Below are positions 62,263 through 62,545 of a DNA stretch of 62,545 bases, piece by piece. Position 1 is the first letter of the stretch, and each line of letters starts with the position of its first letter. Origin of the DNA: Listeria immobilis (lineage in GTDB: Bacteria > Bacillota > Bacilli > Lactobacillales > Listeriaceae); NCBI RefSeq assembly GCF_014322765.1, contig NZ_JAASTZ010000018.1, positions 1 through 62,545 on the forward strand, given 5' to 3'. A program made the position numbers and the translations under genes. Under the pieces are notes generated by a model. It was not told the DNA's origin, searched no databases, and saw only the letters and a list, made by a program, of their open reading frames with translations.

Positions 62263-62545
62263 TGACATAGTCAAGAAAAAATGGACAAGGTGTTAGAGAA
62301 AGTTAAGCGGAAAACTTAGCTTGGAATGGTGTTTTATATTGTAAGGAAGCATGTGGACGAGATAAATTGTAATAATCAATATATTCATGAGTTAATTGGT
62401 AAACATCCGCAAATGAATACAGTTCATAGTGATTCAACTGTTCACTTTTTAATCGTGAAAACCAAGATTCCATTGGGGCATTATCATATGGGCATGCTTT
62501 CTTCGAAAAGCTCTGGATGATTCCGTGCTGCTCACAATATAAACT
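62263..62545 (-). mobile_element. IS3-family insertion sequence, right end (runs off the window)
   Basis: The end TGACATAGTCAAGAAAAAAT (plus strand from 62263) has the TG..CA terminus and spacing of an IS3-group inverted repeat, and lies 37 bp beyond the transposase stop. The other end is outside the window, so target duplication cannot be checked. Confidence 0.75.
62303..62545 (-). CDS. IS3-family transposase OrfB, C-terminal part
   Basis: Eighty codons from the window edge to a TAA at 62303. YDNAPMESWFSRLKSEQL contains the catalytic Glu of the DDE triad; YIDYYNLSRPHASLQYKTP is the typical end of IS3 OrfB. Frame intact in the visible part, so the element could be functional. The rest of orfB and orfA is outside the window. 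Confidence 0.9.
   Translation of the reverse strand, partial: SLYCEQHGIIQSFSKKACPYDNAPMESWFSRLKSEQLNHYELYSFADVYQLTHEYIDYYNLSRPHASLQYKTPFQAKFSA

Noticed and set aside
62326-62520. Plus-strand 64-codon frame at the right edge
   Set aside because: Antisense to the conserved C-terminus of an IS3 transposase.
54824-62545. The IS3 pieces at 54.8 kb and 62.3 kb as halves of one split element
   Set aside because: Their order on the minus strand is wrong: the C-terminal part lies upstream of the N-terminal part, so they are separate copies.
1-62545. CRISPR arrays, tRNA and rRNA genes
   Set aside because: No regularly spaced repeats, tRNA cloverleaf or rRNA sequence was seen on either strand.

Overview
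The window reads as AT-rich Listeria chromosome (L. monocytogenes/L. innocua group; species not determinable from this text alone). The gene order eut - pdu - pocR - cob - clpP1-like, the two cobalamin-riboswitch RNAs and the EutV/EutW antitermination sites all match the B12-dependent ethanolamine/propanediol metabolic island known from Listeria. Almost everything from 0.6 to 40 kb is on the minus strand.

Layout. 1-164: 5' end of an LXG-type (T7SS) toxin gene cut by the window edge, then a nested palindromic element. 0.6-15.4 kb: eut locus (read right to left: alcohol dehydrogenase, EutV-EutW, EutA, EutB, EutC, EutL, EutK-like, EutE, EutM, EutT, EutD/PduL, accessory protein, EutN, a PduT-like shell protein, EutH, EutQ). 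15.4-15.95 kb: Rli55-type B12-riboswitch RNA. 15.96-32.7 kb: pduX, cobD, ackA, pduF, then pduQ back to pduA. 32.97 kb: pocR on the plus strand, with a convergent B12-riboswitch RNA (AspocR type) from the other side. 34.3-39.8 kb: cobC, cobS, cobU, cblS-like, pduV, pduU, pduT, pduS. 40-46 kb: backbone genes (precorrin-2 dehydrogenase-like, VOC protein, ClpP1 paralogue under a CtsR-like box, GH3 glycosidase, pyrophosphatase-like, MerR). 45.9-49.3 kb: heterodimeric ABC exporter behind an exact consensus Fur box. 49.5-62.5 kb: accessory region with MepB-like and immunity-like orphans, a TetR/SDR/oxidoreductase cassette, an IS3 remnant, an LXG toxin locus with paralogous immunity genes, a guaA-3'-end-like attachment scar, a Gabija-type OLD nuclease/helicase pair, and the 3' end of an IS3-family element.

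How it works together. Propanediol enters through PduF, is dehydrated by B12-dependent PduCDE inside a shell built of PduA/B/J/K/N/T/U, and the aldehyde is processed by PduP, PduL, AckA and PduQ. Ethanolamine enters through EutH and is cleaved by EutBC; acetaldehyde goes to EutE/EutD or the alcohol dehydrogenase. PduO/EutT, PduX, CobD/U/S/C and the alpha-ribazole kinase supply adenosylcobalamin. Control layers visible in the DNA are two B12 riboswitches, four ANTAR-type hairpin sites (one in Rli55 and three overlapping terminators), candidate PocR sites and cre-like sites overlapping the pocR and pduS promoters. The right-hand 13 kb is a variable segment for interbacterial competition and phage defence.
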